From Ascaphus truei (taxonomy: Eukaryota > Chordata > Amphibia > Anura > Ascaphidae), in assembly GCA_036426205.1 (NCBI GenBank), contig CM071568.1:115914443-115978442 (forward strand): a DNA stretch of 64,000 bases, written 5' to 3'. The translations under genes were made by a program, and so were the position numbers. Positions 10,513-20,931 of this stretch are shown here, piece after piece; position 1 is the stretch's first letter; every line of letters begins with the position of its first letter. The notes beneath the pieces are model-generated. The model was not told where the DNA came from. It was given only the letters and a program-made list of their open reading frames with translations, and did not search any database.

Positions 10513-11247
10513 GCTCAACTCCGTTATAGCGCAATCCTCTGGGGCCACCCAATCCGACTGCGCTATAACTGGGGTTGCGCTAATTTAAAAAAAATGGCCA
10601 CTGTGCGCCCGATCGGGAGGAGGGCAGAGGAGGTGGAGTGAGGCACCGGCAGCCCTACATGTTCCCTAGCAGCCACTGTAGTTCTCCCAGCATTCCCCGC
10701 ACTCCCCTCAGCAGTTCTGCTCCATCCAACCACGGATCCCCGCAACTATCCTCCAGCCTCGCACCGATCCCCTCTACATATCCCCCCCCCCCCCCAGCCT
10801 CACACTGATCCATGCACCGCCCCCACCCGAGCCTCGCGCCGATCAACGCACCGACCCCCCTGCATCGCGCCGATCCCCCAGCCTTGCACCGTTCCTCATC
10901 CCCCCCAAGCAGCCCCACGATGCCCCCAAAGGTGGGCTGTGACATCAAAGGTAGGGGGGCTGTGTGTGTAGTGTGTGATGTGTTTGCTGTCCTGTGTGTG
11001 CTGTGTGTGCTGTGTGGGCTGTGAGTGTATGCAGTGTGCTTTGAGTGTGTGCAGTGTGCTGGTGCTGTGTGTGCTGTGAGTGTATGCAGTGTGCTGTGAG
11101 TGTGCAGTGTGCTGTGAGTGTATGCAGTGTGCTTTGAGTGTATGCAGGGTACTGTGAATGTGTGCAGTGTGCAGTGAGGGGTCCATGCTCAAACCGCGTT
11201 ATAAGCGGATCCGCGTTATAGCGGATCGTGCTATAACGGGGTTGAGC
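10513..11247. mobile_element. MITE with inverted termini and internal GT-rich repeat
   Basis: The ends GCTCAACTCCGTTATAGCGC (10513-10532) and TGCTATAACGGGGTTGAGC (11229-11247) are inverted copies, and both are bordered by TATA-rich DNA. A second shorter pair (GCGCTATAACTGGGG near 10560, CCGCGTTATAAGCGG near 11197) lies just inside. The middle has a C-rich stretch and a minisatellite (10950-11185) built of variants of TGTGCTGTGAGTGTATGCAG. It has no coding capacity, so it is a non-autonomous DNA element of unknown superfamily. Confidence 0.65.
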
Positions 11248-11561
11248 AGTATATAGTGTGATATTATTTTTACTGATTGTATTGGGTCCTATGTGAAATC
11301 ATCCCGCCAGCGCTGGGATTCCTCATAGGTGGAGGTGCTGCACTAAGAGAGAGAGAAAGCTCACCCCAGGTTCCCAGAAAGTAAGGCTCAGGCCTCAGAT
11401 GAGCGTACAGGTACTAGCAGCATGCGTAATCACCCATAGTCTCCCTTAGGCATAGGGAAAGGGGGTTACACTACTAATGTGAACAAAGTGTTTATATAAA
11501 CAAAACGTGGCTAATAATGCCACTTAACCTATAAAAAATCACCAACTATAACAATAATAGC

Positions 11562-11722
11562 ATGTTCTTGTATAACACTGCTAGTTTTACAGAGACATTG
11601 TTCAGGCACAGTTGCCTGCACCAAGTGACTTGCCCAAGGTGCCTATAACAGGAATTGAACCAGGTTCCCCTGCTGCAAACTCAGTGCCAGTCAGTGTCTT
11701 TACCCACTGAGTCACTCCTTCT
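11562..11722 (-). repeat. tRNA-derived SINE copy, 3' part degraded
   Basis: It aligns with the better copy at 16958-17218 (CAAGTGACTTGCCCAAGG, AGGAATTGAACCAGG, ACTGAGTCACTCCTTCT). On the minus strand the latter two correspond to B-box-like and A-box-like parts. Confidence 0.65.
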
Positions 11723-12369
11723 TCCTAAAATCCATTAACAAACGGAACCATGAATACTAATAAATGTAAAATGTGTTAATTAAACACTAGTAATATTGAT
11801 GTAATGTGCATCCACCAAATCATTTGCATGTGATAAAGTGAGTAATTGTCACTACTGATCCAAATAGGAAAAGCTGTAGCAACTAAAAATAAAATGAACT
11901 AATTGGATACAAATACAAAAAAGAATCATTGAAGGAGGAAAGTGGTATCTGTGAATGAAATACAAAGAAGCATTTATAAAATACAACTCTTACGCTGAAC
12001 ATATATCAAAATTGACAAAATCCTATTTATATGAAACAAGCTAAAAATATATTATGAGGAATAAGTGGGTGCTAACACACGCCTCCCCATAAAATATAGA
12101 AAAATACAAACGGCATTGGTAATTATAAAACAGTATACAAAAAACTCCTGAAACTATAATGCTCCAGGAAATGTGTTCTTTTCAAGAAAGGGGTGATATC
12201 AACCACATCATTAAAGCCTTGAGAATACTTAGGCCTAAGTTTAAAGATCCAATACTGTTCCCTCTGTAAGAGTCATAAATCCTTATTATTGGATCTAATA
12301 TTGTCCTTAAGGAACTCTATAGCAGAAAAGTGTAGGGCATGAGAGTCACAATGGTGAATATGTAGAAAA

Positions 12370-13197
12370 TTATCGAAAGAGGTTTACCTTTATTAGAAAA
12401 TATTTAGTAATATTTTTAATATTCCTTACATGTTCAAAAATTCTAATTTTGAGACACCGTATAGTCTTCACAACATATTGAATACCACTATCACACTGCA
12501 TTAGATATATAACAAATTTAGTATTGCAGTTTATAAAGGAAGCCACATCAAAGGTTTCTTTGGAGGTATAAGATATTAACTGCTTAGCGGGTCTCATGGA
12601 TTCACATGCTTTGCAACCCAAGCATTTGAAACAACCATTAGGCCTAGATGTCCAGAAAAAATGGGGGAATGGGGGGGTAAGGGTAGGTAAGGGGGGGAGA
12701 GGGGGAAGGACTCTGAACCAGGTTTGGTGCTGGGATACTTTTAAGATCTTGACCATTTTTTAATACAATCTAAGGTCTTGAGGTAACGTGGTACCAAGGA
12801 TAGGCTCCAACTTCAAGATGTCCCAATGGTGAGAAAGGATGTTCCTTATTTGGCGGTGGGCACTACTGATTTTAGTAATGAACAAGGGTACATCCCTATC
12901 ATGTTTGGATGCATGTCCAGACAAGGTAACGGTGGAGTCCCCCAAAACATCAGTTACCGTAGAGACACTGGAAGTATTGGATATAGGCTGTACTACACCT
13001 TTATCCTTCATCTTTCTACCCCCATGATTCTGTAGGAGGGACCCTATCGAACGAGAAAAAATTGTGTGTGAGTAAATAGTGAATACTGTCAAGTAAAAAA
13101 GTAGTATTTGCAAGTGATAATGTGGCAGTGGGGTGAAGAGAATATCAGATCGCTGATAGACACAAGGGGGGTCATACTGTAAGCGGCGGAAAGGCAC
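12370..13197 (-). pseudogene. PLE polyprotein C-terminal relic (GIY-YIG region)
   Basis: The minus strand reads a cysteine segment GCFKCLGCKACESM, then FINCNTKFVIYLMQCDSGIQ and YVVKTIRCLKIRIFEHVRNI. This is the Cys-rich linker followed by the GIY-YIG endonuclease of Penelope-like elements, which nicks target DNA. The same order is seen in the copy at 61190-61975. Upstream (13197 to 12760) AHRQIRNILSHHWDILKLEP fits the RT-endonuclease linker. The endonuclease stops early and the two frames are separated by a stop, so the gene is dead. RT itself is missing. Confidence 0.7.
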
Positions 13198-13450
13198 TTC
13201 TCGCCCGTTTCACGCCAAAAATGCCTACCCCTATTCAGTAAGGTGCGAAAACGTGGCGAGAATAAAAAAAAACGCCAATGTGTGTGGCGGTTTTTTTTTC
13301 CGCCATTGGCGAGGCGAGAAGGCACTTTTCGCCTCAAATAGACATTTTTTCCGCCACGCTATATTCTAGTAGTGGCGAGTAGCTTTGCGCCGCTATTAGT
13401 CACTCTAGAATGGCGTTTTTATGCCGAATCCGGCATGCCACAAAAAGTTG
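13165..13450. repeat. GC-rich hairpin-forming MITE-like repeat
   Basis: Several self-complementary blocks built on GGCGAG/CTCGCC and GGCGGAAAA occur, for example AAACGCCAATGTG with GTGTGGCGGTTTT. It starts GGGGGTCATACTGTAAGCGG, which resembles the ends of the repeat at 21895-22268. There is no coding capacity. Confidence 0.5.
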
Positions 13451-13539
13451 GCAAGTTGATGGTGAGAAGGCTGCTGATGAGCGGCGGATCGGCACTTAGA
13501 AACAATTCTTGCCTTTTTCCTGGCTGGGATTGATGCCGG

Positions 13540-13905
13540 GGGTCTCCTGAGCTGATACCGTTAATACCAGCACCGGAGCCCCCCGGCATGCATCCGAGGC
13601 AGGAAAAATGCATTTAAAGGCCACTTCATTACCTTAGCGGCTAACCGCTAAGGCAATGAAGGGGTTAAGCCGCCGTGCCAGGTTTATTGTGGGTAGCGGG
13701 GTTGGGTGAAGGGGGTATTTTGGTCTTGTTGTTTGTTTAGGGCTTGCGGGGGGGTTGCGGTTGCGTTTAACCCCTTCACGACCGTAGCGGTTAATACCGC
13801 TAAGGTTATGAAGGGGTTAAGCCCTCCCGCTACCCACCCGCAAGCCCTAAACAAACCACCGTTGGGTCTAATACCCACTTCACACCCCCGCTACCCACAA
13901 TAAAA
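13540..13905. repeat. Foldback repeat, same family as 1-536
   Basis: Two nested palindromes occur. CCTTAGCGG / CCGCTAAGG is at about 13630-13655. A large inverted repeat joins 13682-13780 to 13795-13903, with GGGTAGCGGGGTTGGG against its complement and GTTTAGGGCTTGCGGG against CCCGCAAGCCCTAAAC. It is a non-autonomous foldback element or a nested pair. Confidence 0.7.
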
Positions 13906-14399
13906 ATAACAATAAAACACACAGAACAGCCCCACACTAAATGGCTAGAATTTACAAACCTGATCATCAAAGATTAAGTGGCTAATTGCTTATGCTTGGC
14001 CCAACGGACAAAAGGAATTAACCAGAGGAAGTGGAACTTTTCACACTGACCACCTAGCTTCAAAAGCTTCAAGAGGATTTTACTAGACGGCACGGAGCCG
14101 TAAACTGGGGTACCAGGGTTAAAATGATATATAAGTCAAGCCACCCTTTACCCATGTTGTTCATGTTCATTGTTCTTCATGCAAATGATCTTCATGCATG
14201 CATGTGACCTGCCTGTTTTGCTGTGATGTCACCTGGAGATATGGGAGAAGTGGCAGTCTGTAATCCTGCTGGCTGTCTTGCCATAATCTTTACGTAAGTG
14301 TCTATATTTTGCCTGTTATTGTATAATCTGTTGTGTTCACCTTTATCAAGGAATAAATTATATTTATCATATCTTAAGTCTCGTCCCAGTTCAAACCCA

Positions 14400-14495
14400 G
14401 GTATATATATATATATTTATATATATAGTTTTTGGTGTACAATTACAGCCTGTCGCAAGCTCTCGTGACAATATATATATATATATATATATACA
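14400..14495. repeat. TA-repeat microsatellites
   Basis: Two (TA)n tracts at 14402-14428 and 14470-14492 are separated by about 45 bp. Nothing else is seen from 13906 to 14928 beyond AT-rich DNA. Confidence 0.9.
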
Positions 14496-14928
14496 CACTT
14501 ACTTAAACTCTGATGCAGTCAGGGAGTTAACCAGACTGAAAAATAGACACTGAAATGTATGGAAAAAAAAAGATAAAAACATTTGCAGGTGTGTGTGTAT
14601 TTCATTATATGGCTGTGTAAGCACTATTTTCATAAAGCGGACAATGTTTCTTTCCTCAACCCACATTGTTTTTTAATTAAAATTGTACAGTTGTTTTGAG
14701 AAAGTAGATAAAAGTAGCTTAATGTGGCATTCACACTGAAATGCCTATCAGAAAACACAAATGTGAACCAATTATTTGTAAAACTCCAATTGGTGGTTGA
14801 AAACAGGAGTAAAAGAAGAAACATTTTCTGACCTTGAATGGAAAGACACTAAATAGATAACATTCTAATAGTTTCAGCATTCTGAGCAGACAACATTGAA
14901 GTAGAGTCATATTTTCTGTTAAGCTGCA

Positions 14929-15597
14929 ATGGCTAACGATATCATTCAAAACAGACATCCACACAAAGGCTATAAAATGATGATAGCGGAGGCGATCGTC
15001 TCAACTGCGGAACAGAAAGCCAACGTGGGCCAAATCTATGATTTGATTAGAACAAAGTATCCTTATTACCAAGAACCTGGGCGGGCGTGAAATTTTAATT
15101 CCTCTGTAAGATTCACTTTATCAACTAATGAATGTTTTGAACGTGTGCAGGATAACCTACAAGAAAGGTATGGTTTTTGGCAGATTGCTAAGGAAAATAA
15201 AATCACCGTGGAACACGGCACATATATTGTGCTAAATAGCATATTTCTTCCTAATAACAATAGCAATGGATCCGCTACTACTGTTCCGTGTGAATCGATA
15301 CCTGCTGCAATATCTGCACCCTCCATTCCTGAAACACACATTCTACAAGAACATAACTACTATGATTTTTTACCAAGCCTTTCTGCTGCAAACGCATTCA
15401 AATGGGTAACCGAAGAAATGAACCTACCTCCGGCCCAATTGTTTGAAGAAGGCAGTGGCGATTCCTATGAGCGCCTCATGGAGGAGATGTGTGTCATACA
15501 GGATTTAGCGTTTGGGTCAACCATGGATGCAAATGCATTGGTTTTCTGGAGCGACCAGTTGCAGGCAGACGAAGTGTTACTTCTACAAGAATGGTAA
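14929..15597 (+). pseudogene. Forkhead-box (Fox) gene A with one nonsense codon
   Basis: From the ATG at 14929 a single frame runs 223 codons to the TAA at 15595-15597, broken only by TGA at 15088-15090 (codon 54). Residues 10-91 fit a forkhead DNA-binding domain: helix 1 HKGYKMMIAEAIVSTAEQKA, helix 2 GQIYDLIRTKYPYYQEPGRA, then NFNSSVRFTLSTNECFERV for the recognition helix and YGFWQIAKENK for the wing. The TGA stands at the Trp of the WQNS(I/V)RHNLS signature. The usual His of the recognition helix is Phe. The last ~130 residues are acidic (LFEEGSGDSYERLMEEM ... DEVLLLQEW), like a trans-activation tail. An upstream AG (14947-14948) could be a splice acceptor instead of the ATG start. The Fox subclass is not recognised. 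It is either a recent pseudogene or a gene with a polymorphic stop. Confidence 0.8.
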
Positions 15598-16605
15598 ATA
15601 TAACAATCGTTATGCCTTGACTCAGCGTTAAAAGTGTTTTTTTTTTGTAACCACCATTTTTACTCTAAATGTGTGGATACAGCGTAACCTTGCAGACTGC
15701 ATAACATGTAGCGATCACAAACACATTGTTTCCTATTACAATATAGTAGAACCAGAAAGATTAGTACACATTGCTCACGGAATAAATATACGTACTTTCC
15801 CATCCCTTTAAACATATTAGCAACATGTTACCATAACTGTAACACACACCTGTTTTTTTATCATGCAACATCTAAAAAAAAAACCGGTCGACCACGTATG
15901 ACGTGGGACCCTTGTCATGTGCCAAGGCATCCTTAAAAAGGATTACGGATGTAAGTCCCGCCCCCAAGCGACGTGCGCGCGTCAAAGCCTATTGGCTGTG
16001 TTGTTTTGTTATAGTTACGGTAACTGCACTGTGTCATGCGTGCGCGTCTGTGTTTGTGGGCGTGCACTGGGCGTTAGCCGAATGTTAATTCAGTGGGAGG
16101 AGTGTTTGCGTGCACTTCACGCTGCCTTAACATGACGTCACACGTATTGCATTTGCGCATTGTGTTATAGGCCGTGCTTTCTGTCCACACACGTCTGTTT
16201 AAAAAGAATACAGATGTAGTCGTTTAGAACGAATGTAGTTTCTCCTTCATTGTATTAGAAAGAAATATGTTATGGTTAATGGTATTTACAACATGTATTG
16301 AACGCACAACGTACGCATTGTTTTGCGCATGCGCTAACACTTAGTCGACCCAAGCGTGAAGTGCGTGCGCACAGTAAGATGTGCGCGCACATTTTTAAGT
16401 ATATACCCAACATTAACTTCATATACATAGTTATGCGTGCTACTAATTTTACAAACGAATACATAATGATGTATAGTTGTACTTCTAACATATAACTGAG
16501 TGACGTGTGTATGTACACAATCATATAGAGATGTGTAACGCGTTGTCACAGATACTTATATAGTAAGGTGCCATCTTTGATCATCATGTGTTTGCTGTAT
16601 TTCAG
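15598..16605. other. Spacer after forkhead gene A
   Basis: No gene is seen. 15900-16200 is richer in CpG than its surroundings and contains ACGTGGGACCC, CCCGCCCCCAAGCG and TGACGTCACACG (16134-16145, a perfect CRE-type TGACGTCA core). It could be promoter-like DNA for the candidate exon at 16606, but this is inference. Confidence 0.3.
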
Positions 16606-16755
16606 AGATGTCGGGCAAGATACAATCGGATCAATGTATGATTTCAGAAGAGTCTAACTTTATATGAGATGATTGTGAGGAGGAGCCACCGACTACTATA
16701 CTACATATGGAACTAATTTTATATTGCTTGCAGCGCTTATTAACAAACAATTAAA
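16606..16755 (+). pseudogene. Candidate first coding exon of a second gene in locus A
   Basis: The sequence TTTGCTGTATTTCAG is a good splice acceptor ending at 16605, and ATG follows at 16608. The frame reads MSGKIQSDQCMISEESNFI, then TGA (16665-16667), then DDCEEEPPTTILHMELIL. It is a short acidic peptide like that at 53201, which also starts 3 bases after an acceptor AG. No donor is obvious and the exon end is approximate. It is not recognised as any family. Confidence 0.3.
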
Positions 16756-16957
16756 AATGTGATACCCTTATGCCTATATTGCATAAGCACTTAATTAACA
16801 TAATGATGTGCAGTGCAGCTAGAATTTTTCTTAAGTGTTCTTTAATTACTACTAACATTTTATGGCATGGTGTGTTTTATATATAACAACCATTCCCACT
16901 CTGCTAACACATTTGTGTATTCTATTGTGTAATGGAACGTATGACTGTCGAAACTAT

Positions 16958-17218
16958 GTAATAATAATAATAATAATAATAATAGCATGTGCTTGTATAG
17001 CGCTACTAGTTGTACGCAGCGCTTTACAGAGACATTTTGCAGGCTGAGGTCCCTGCCCCGTGGAGCTTACAATCTATTTTTTGGCAGCTGAGGCACAGGG
17101 AGATAAAGTGACTTGCCCAAGGTCACAAGGAGCCGACATCGGGAATTGAACCAGTCTCCCCTGCTTCAAACTCTCTGTGCCAGTCTGTGTCTTTACTCAC
17201 TGAGCCACTCCTTCTCCC
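16958..17218 (-). repeat. tRNA-derived SINE with (ATT)n tail
   Basis: On the minus strand it starts AAGGAGTGGCTCAGTGAG, an A-box-like element, followed by GGTTCAATTCCCG, a B-box-like element with tRNA spacing. A body with GACCTTGGGCAAGTCAC and TGTAAGCTCCACGGGG follows, with an (ATT)n tail at 16961-16985. The internal boxes are what RNA polymerase III uses in such SINEs. Related copies occur at 11562 and, for the 3' part, 27745. Confidence 0.8.
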
Positions 17219-17918
17219 AATGTAAAGGACACTTACAACCAACTAGCCATTTATAGTTAAAAATTTCTTGTTACATGGGTATGTTGATGAAATGGTTTGG
17301 GACTGTAGCAAAGAATGTTATTGGCAAGATGTTGTGGTCCCCTACAATGCATGATGTTATGAATATTGCGTCAACATCATGTAATGAAGTACGTTTATGT
17401 GTATATTTCATGTAACAAACTAAGTATAGTTTACTGTGTTCATTAAACTTTCTAAACATAAATAGTACAGTCAATATGAGGATATAACCTACCATAATAA
17501 AGCTGCTGTTATCATTTGTCGGTGTTATACATGGATCATAAACAAATTGATACAGACACAAACAGTTGTCTTAAAAAGTGTGCCTATGCTAATGTGCATG
17601 TGATTGACGTTTATATTTTGAGAATACTTGTTCATTATCATCATGATAATGATGAAGTCACGTCAATGACATTCCAAATATATTAACAACATTGTGATTG
17701 TGGGTAATTATTAATGCAAATTTACAGTAACATTTTTGACACAATTGTGGTTTTGATTACAGTTTGACACTTGTTACATGTAGGTCACATCAACACACAT
17801 GTGTGACTTATACATACACATGTGACAATGTGTAATTAATGTTGACAAATAATTTATAGCATTAATAATCACCTACATTGCTAAATATAAGATGTACAAC
17901 GCATTGCTGTGATTACAG

Positions 17919-17975
17919 GCATTCATGCATGGAGTGTTATGATCAGTCAATTGCATCCGTGATTAATGAGCTCCC
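17919..17975 (+). other. Candidate 57-bp exon
   Basis: It is bordered by an acceptor (TTGCTGTGATTACAG, ending 17918) and an excellent donor (CCC|GTAAGT at 17976). One frame is open and reads HSCMECYDQSIASVINEL. Length is a multiple of three. It resembles no domain I know. It gains some weight from its place between the exon candidates at 16606 and 18582. Confidence 0.3.
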
Positions 17976-18581
17976 GTAAGTAAAAAAAATATCTATAGTT
18001 ATCCCCTTATCTCCAAACACCTCTATATTACATTAATGGAAATTAGAAGGGAACATACATTAAATGTGATGAAATGGGAGTAATCATTTTATAATACAAT
18101 GCACATTAAACCTCATTAGTAGCTAAATGCATGTACATGATACAGAAAGTACATGTATGTAACATTTATCGTTTACCAATATGTTGGATTTTTGCTTCAA
18201 ATAATTATACGAATATTGAGGTAGGCACATCTTATGACAGATGTCAGCAAATATACATACCATGATCAGTCATACTGGAGATATACCTATAATGCAATGG
18301 AACAATATATAAATTGCAAACATTGACATGCCATCTTCAGTACCGTAAGCAACACAGCAAAGTGTGTATTTGGTGTTAAATGTGCAACACCATGTATATT
18401 TTTTGACATTCAAAATGTAAACCAGCCTGGTGTACACATCATATGGATGTACATGTTACACTGCAACAATAACATTGTATGTAACCATACTGCAAGAATG
18501 AATGACTATGGCCATACTATGTGTATTGTGTTTGCATAAGGAACAACACAAAGGTAAAATATTACTGCTTTGTTACACCAG

Positions 18582-18691
18582 TTGTATTCACATACACACA
18601 ACTAATTTACAATGGAAGAGGGATTATATAACCTGTGCAACAATAACATACCGGTGCCACATCCCATTGTGCACACAGCAGAGAAAAGAAA
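18582..18691 (+). other. Candidate exon ending in AEKRK
   Basis: The acceptor TTTGTTACACCAG ends at 18581, and the donor AAAG|GTGAGC is at 18692. From the ATG at 18612 the frame is open and reads MEEGLYNLCNNNIPVPHPIV then HTAEKRK. A short N-terminus ending in basic residues just before a splice donor would suit a Fox gene whose forkhead domain starts in the next exon. No such exon is found downstream, where the TTAA element begins at 18755. Confidence 0.3.
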
Positions 18692-18754
18692 GGTGAGCAA
18701 CCCATATTCATCTGTGTCCTAACAGAAGGTTATATAAAGAAACATTATTGTTAA

Positions 18755-19574
18755 TGTAACGGTATTTCTGGCCCGGCCTGACCCACCCAATCTCACATTG
18801 GCCCCTGTGGTCTAACCGGACCCCATTACAGTGTAGATATGCCTGATGGTGCACCTGTTGGCTACAGGACTCCTGAGTCTCCCGCATGATGGTGTGTGGG
18901 GAGGACCCGTCAGACAGGCAGCTGAGGTAGTGTGCTGAGTCTCACCTAGTTCCAGTGCAGCGCCTCCACCTCACCAGGGTCCCTGCGTCCGCAAGGGGAT
19001 GATCCTGGCGAGGAACTCCTCCGTGGTGCTCCTCTCTGTACACTCATTCCAGATAGATACACGAGAGGGTTTCTGGCTGAACTCATCTTTATTGACACGG
19101 CAGGGCAACTGCCCTCCACAAGGAGTATCTTCAGCCGCTCATCTCGCCAGTGCTCCCTTTTGATAGGTATATCACCTAGATCAGGGATTCACTATTCCCG
19201 CAGGAATCACTGTCCTGTGCCAGGTCCCTGGACACAGCCTCCCATGGAGTTACTATATCATAACTGACAGAACTCCTCCTCAACTGGACTTGAACTAGAC
19301 AGCAACTCAGGTAGAACTTTCCAGCAACTCAGGTAGAACTTTCCAGCAACTAACTTTAGAACACAGTGCTGTGCCTTATGTAAGCTTCTGAGGCTGACAC
19401 ATCTCTGACATCACTAACCATGGAGTCAGAGCATGTGACCAGTCCCAGCCATACACAGAGCACCCCACCAGGGTGTGAGGGAAAACCTCCATGATTACTG
19501 CTGGCATGCCCACACTTACCAGGCCTTACTGCCAGCAGGAGAGATGACTGTAGGCATTTTACATGACCGCTACA
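18755..19574. mobile_element. TTAA-flanked non-autonomous DNA element
   Basis: The ends TGTAACGG (18755-18762) and CCGCTACA (19567-19574) are inverted with one mismatch. Each is bordered by TTAA (18751-18754 and 19575-19578). TTAA duplications are made by piggyBac and Kolobok-type transposases, and Kolobok-like T2 MITEs are abundant in Xenopus (established knowledge). The 820-bp interior has an internal duplication (CAGCAACTCAGGTAGAACTT, twice near 19302-19340) and no coding frame. Confidence 0.75.
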
Positions 19575-19625
19575 TTAATATAACATAATTAATCTATAAA
19601 AGTAGTACTAGGAACATATATGTTT

Positions 19626-20931
19626 TTACTTACAAGAAAAAAACGAATTTATGAGATTCTGGCGTGTCTGGCCACCACTGGCTGTTTGTTCATTTTCAGC
19701 AGCTACATGGGTGGGATGCTCGTCTACCAAAGGCTCAGCTATGTCTGATTGTACATTGTGTCTAATGCAACAGGTAATAATAATATCAGACACTTTTTGA
19801 GGCTTGTATAGAAGAGCCCCACCAGTTCTGTCGAGACACCTAAATCTGGTCTTGAGTAGGCCAAATGTCCTCTCTATAACAGATCTTGTAGAGATATGGG
19901 CTGCATTGTACCTCTCCTCTGCTTCAGTTTGAGGGTTTAGCACCGGAGTCAAGAGCCACGGCCTAATTCCGTATCCTGAGTCACCTATAATCAATGGAGC
20001 ACACATAAGCTTACATTAGTGATAAGATTCTACAATGAAAACATTCCTAAAGAAAAATGTGTTTTGTGTTACAACATCCAAATCTGTACTCACCCAGCAG
20101 CCAACCATGTTCAAAATGTCCCTCTTCGAACGCATGGAAGACTGAAGAGTTCCTCAGGATAGAGGAATCGTGACTGGAACCAGGGAATTTGGCTACCACA
20201 TGCATTATCCTCATCGTGGCATCACATACCACCTGTACATTGAGTGAATGGTAGTGCTTACGATTACGGTAAACATGCTCACTCTGACTAGGTGCAATCA
20301 AAGCAACATGTGTGCAATCGATTGCACCCAGCACACATGGTATCCCTGCTATATTATAAAAGCCAGTCCTGACTTCCAGCCACTCTGTCGCCTCTGTAGG
20401 AAAATGAATATAATTCCTAGCACGTCTATTGAGTGCATAGAGAAACTGGGTAAAGGCCCGCGAGAATGTAGATTGCGAGACCCCGCCCACTATGCCCACA
20501 GTTGTCTGGAATGACGCGGAAGCAAGATAATGTAATGAGCACAGCATTTTAACAAGCCCAGGGACTGCACGACCTCTGGCTGTCAAAAAATCTAAATCTC
20601 CCCTTATCTCTTCATAAAGAGATAAGATTGCTGCTGAACTCAAACGATAGCGACTGACCTTCTCCTCCTCACTCATCTCATCTAACAGGGTTCTCTCCCT
20701 GTACACACGCGGACGAGGCACAACTTGTCTCCTCTGTCTTCTCCTCTGATCTCCTGTCCCTCTACCTGTCCCTCGGCCTGTCCCTCTCCCTGTCCCTGTC
20801 CCTGTCGTATCCGCGTGCCTGTCCCTGTCACTGTCCCTGGCTCTGTCCCTCCCTTGCCCTATGTCATTCTCTTCATCAGCAAGCATGTCATGAAAAAGAA
20901 TGTTTCTCCATCTCCTAAACAATCGCAACAT
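19626..20931 (-). CDS. Harbinger transposase, two exons, apparently intact
   Basis: It is a PIF/Harbinger transposase of the HARBI1 family. Exon 1 is 20931-20094 and exon 2 is 19984-19626. The 109-bp intron has donor GTGAGT and acceptor TTATAG. Joining gives 398 residues without a stop (HARBI1 is about 350). Residues 20-70 are low-complexity (GRGTGRGTG, DRDRHAD) and basic. The DDE nuclease follows, with D205 in LGAIDCTHVA, D255 in PGSSHDSSILRNS and E317 in SVIERTFGLLKTRFRCL. It would cut and re-insert element DNA in the nucleus, usually with a Myb-like partner. No partner gene is seen here. The start is the first ATG after upstream stops. Terminal repeats were not identified. Confidence 0.88.

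Larger units (their letters stand above)
9740..13200 (-). mobile_element. Decayed Penelope-like element with nested repeats
   Basis: On the minus strand the order is a PLE coding fragment (12370-13197), 3' non-coding DNA and a hammerhead-like terminus (about 10458-10502). The terminal part contains an inserted MITE (10513-11247) and a SINE (about 11562-11722). The outer limits are inferred from the change in sequence character, not from a target duplication. Confidence 0.5.

Noticed and set aside
10896..11192. Frame with repeated SQHTAHTHS-like text
   Set aside because: It is encoded by the GT-rich array within the MITE and has no start context or domain.
15903..16135. Two overlapping small frames in the CpG-richer segment after forkhead gene A
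   Set aside because: There is no domain, no splice support and no similarity to the neighbouring gene. The segment is better read as possible regulatory DNA.
16958..17218. A- and B-box-like strings suggested a tRNA gene
   Set aside because: There is no cloverleaf with paired acceptor stem or anticodon arm, and the unit has a SINE body and ATT tail with other copies in the window.
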